A stretch of DNA of 64,000 bases from CAZYHS01 sp964647545 (GTDB lineage Bacteria; UBA10199; GCA-002796325; 1-14-0-20-49-13), in assembly GCA_964647545.1 (NCBI GenBank), contig CAZYHS010000005.1, positions 28,122-92,121 on the forward strand, written 5' to 3'. The notes beneath the pieces are model-generated. The model worked only from the letters and a program-made list of their open reading frames with translations. It was not told where the DNA came from and searched no databases. Each line of letters starts with the position of its first letter. Position 1 is the first letter of the stretch. The position numbers and the translations under genes were made by a program. Positions 62,337 to 64,000 of this stretch are shown here, piece by piece.

Positions 62337-63791
62337 TCAGGGGGTCGGCAGCGGGTTGATCATTACCATTTCAGTCTGAGCAAAAAATCCTCTGCGAATT
62401 TTTTCGTCCGAGCTACCAAGATACGATTGGCAGAGGTTGTTTCCTTCGGTGGTATTGTCGGTTGAACGGACCGTCGTCTTTCCCATAAACCTTGTGCTGT
62501 TTGTTGTGCCAACGGGCATAACGTGCGGGCTGGGATCTCCGCCCGGAGTAATGATTGCGCGTCCGTAGTCCGGGTCGCCGCCGGGGGTGATGATGGCAAT
62601 TAGCAATTCGCTGTTAACGACACATTCTGCCGAGCCGATTTCTCCCGCCACGTTCTTTATCTGTGTTTCGAAGCTACGCATGTAAGTCTCTTGTCCGTTT
62701 TGGTAGGCTTCGGCTAGGGCGTAGCGCGACAGCGGTCGTGCTTTTGAACCGAGATCGCTCCACGAAGAAGCCGTCACCACGCCATTTGCTGTCCAATTAA
62801 ATATCAGGTCGGGCCAGCAGACTGCCGCGTGATTTTCTCTTCCGTATTCTCTCATGACCGTTTCGTAATATTTTGCTGCGCAAACGTCATCTGTGTCTGT
62901 GCAAAACTCTGCATTTTCGGGATCGTTCTTAAAAGTTGTGAATGCCGTCATGCCGTCCGCGTTTGCCGCTTTTATCATTGTGAAAATGTCGGCCGACGAT
63001 GTTTCGTAGGTGAAGGCGGCAAATGGAGCGTCCCAGCTGAATGCATTCGCCATAGTTGGGCTGATCGAACTGTCGAGCGTCCAGCTAGACGGTAAATTAT
63101 CAAGTCCTTCTGTTGAGCCGCAGGCCTGATAGGCGTCATGCGACATCCAAAGCCCGTAGCTGACTTTGAATTTCGAGGCGCTATCTGACGCGGCGATCAG
63201 GTGAGGGAAGATGCTCATATCGCTAAGTTCGGGAGAACATGATTGTGTGGTGTCTTCCTCGTCGGTAATAATATTTTTGATTTTGCTGCAATTGATTGCC
63301 CATTCGCCGTTTAGAACGGTTCTGTCTTCTGCTCTTGGAGCCTCGACGCCTGAGCCAGTCGAGATAAGGGCTTCCGAGGAGTCGGTTGCGTATGTAATTG
63401 TGCCGGTACCGTCACTTATGAGTTTTGCTCCGTCGCGTCTGTTTCCGATAGCGTCGTCGTCGGAATATTGAATCGTCGAGAATGCGACGCCGTCTTCTTC
63501 AAGGTAGCAGACGGTTCCCTGTCCGCTTGGGATTTTTGTGACAACGAATTTCGAAATTGAGGGATCCCATTCACCAGTTCTAACCGTTCTGTTTGCTGCG
63601 GTGCGGGTTGACACGCAGGCGACCTTCCAGTTTGAAGGGTCAACGGCTTTCGTGCTGTTTGCCTTGGCGAGGTTTGCCGCGGTGGTTTCGCTGAGGGCAA
63701 GTTGCAGATCGTAGGTTGGAGAAGAGCCCGAGCCACAGCTGCAAAGCAGGCCAATTGCACAGATTGCAAATACAAATCTAATTGCTTGCAT
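62337..63791 (-). CDS. predicted lipoprotein of unknown function
   Basis: Protein of 484 residues with a lipoprotein signal (lipobox LCSC, Cys19) and a Ser/Gly-rich start. I recognise no domain. Several cysteines are spaced along the chain. Near the end (about residue 415) the nine-residue unit AIITPGGDP occurs twice, 13 residues apart. The ATG follows GGAGGAAT, a good Shine-Dalgarno. It converges on the C45 hydrolase gene across a shared terminator. Confidence 0.65.
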   Translation of the reverse strand: MQAIRFVFAICAIGLLCSCGSGSSPTYDLQLALSETTAANLAKANSTKAVDPSNWKVACVSTRTAANRTVRTGEWDPSISKFVVTKIPSGQGTVCYLEEDGVAFSTIQYSDDDAIGNRRDGAKLISDGTGTITYATDSSEALISTGSGVEAPRAEDRTVLNGEWAINCSKIKNIITDEEDTTQSCSPELSDMSIFPHLIAASDSASKFKVSYGLWMSHDAYQACGSTEGLDNLPSSWTLDSSISPTMANAFSWDAPFAAFTYETSSADIFTMIKAANADGMTAFTTFKNDPENAEFCTDTDDVCAAKYYETVMREYGRENHAAVCWPDLIFNWTANGVVTASSWSDLGSKARPLSRYALAEAYQNGQETYMRSFETQIKNVAGEIGSAECVVNSELLIAIITPGGDPDYGRAIITPGGDPSPHVMPVGTTNSTRFMGKTTVRSTDNTTEGNNLCQSYLGSSDEKIRRGFFAQTEMVMINPLPTP

Positions 63792-64000
63792 AAATTCCTC
63801 CGTTTTTTTGAAATTATATAGCTGACCAAACTCTCAATGCCCAACAGAAAATACGAATGCGTAACGGAGCAAGACGGGGAAATGCTCCGATAAAATCAGA
63901 CCTTATCGAACCAGTCCGCCCGCTGGGCAGAAAGGTTCTCAACTCTGCGACTGAAATAAAAAAGCGACGTGGGCTAATGCCCACATCGCTTTTTTGCTCC
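63792..64000. other. gene-free right end of the window
   Basis: 209 bases without a convincing coding frame. It contains the upstream region of the lipoprotein gene, a hairpin GGAGC...GCTCC near 63867-63890, and a strong bidirectional terminator at the far end. A short non-coding RNA ending at that terminator is possible but no known family is recognised. Confidence 0.5.
63958..63995. terminator. strong bidirectional terminator
   Basis: GCGA-C-GTGGGC pairs with GCCCAC-A-TCGC around a TAAT loop; six A on the left and six T on the right. It probably ends a minus-strand gene entering from beyond the window, a plus-strand small RNA, or both. Confidence 0.85.

Overview
The window comes from a Gram-negative bacterium of roughly balanced base composition. 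Evidence for a Gram-negative cell is the TolC/RND pump, several lipoprotein signal peptides, a DUF2490-like barrel protein and YidC with a large periplasmic domain. The gene mix (14-subunit-type complex I with fused NuoCD, proteobacterial-type GyrB, one-piece tmRNA, many TPR-like and orphan lipoprotein genes) points to a poorly sampled, deltaproteobacteria-like lineage. I cannot place it more precisely. Two runs of exactly 100 N show this is a scaffolded draft, probably metagenome-derived.

Layout. 1-3.1 kb: an Rsm22-type methyltransferase, an RluA-type pseudouridine synthase, a DcrB-like protein and a two-gene HepT/MntA-like pair with altered active-site motifs. 3.2-11 kb: the replication-origin neighbourhood. 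gyrB, dnaN and dnaA run leftwards, with a candidate oriC between dnaN and dnaA. rpmH-rnpA-yidD-yidC run rightwards from a good promoter and end at a strong terminator; recF is absent. 11.1-17.3 kb: three large cytoplasmic alpha-helical repeat proteins of unknown function in one direction. 17.3-27.3 kb: a lipoprotein, an AspT/YidE-type transporter, a TGS-uridine kinase fusion, then a tightly coupled marC-tmk-holB-ricT-metG operon. 27.3-43.1 kb: an orphan gene, then complex I transcribed leftwards in the order nuoA-B-[secreted TPR protein]-CD-E-F-G-H-J-[secreted protein with its own terminator]-K-L-M-N. nuoI is missing. 43.1-48.6 kb: a small heat-shock protein with an RpoH-like promoter, then TolC, an RND permease and a small DUF2892 protein, without an adaptor subunit. 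48.6-58.2 kb: flavoprotein, M64 peptidase, a BRO-N gene beside REP-like palindromes, queF-deoC, tmRNA, a large palindrome, a second gap, a pseudouridine synthase, a P-type ATPase, a truncated acyltransferase and yhbY. 58.3-64 kb: envelope genes: DUF2490 protein, an MBL-fold hydrolase, two orphan lipoproteins and a lipoprotein Ntn hydrolase of the C45 type.

The most useful observations are these. Both halves of the AMPylation chemistry are lost in the HepT/MntA-like pair. Two secreted proteins are embedded in the complex I locus, which also lacks nuoI. The first N gap is an artefact: its flanks are an identical 55-bp overlap, and merging them restores a complete 73-residue gene. Three giant solenoid genes sit next to the origin. 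Several genes have a -10-like hexamer only 8-13 bases before an ATG that has no Shine-Dalgarno sequence, suggesting leaderless or nearly leaderless transcripts. No CRISPR array, insertion sequence, prophage or tRNA gene was seen.
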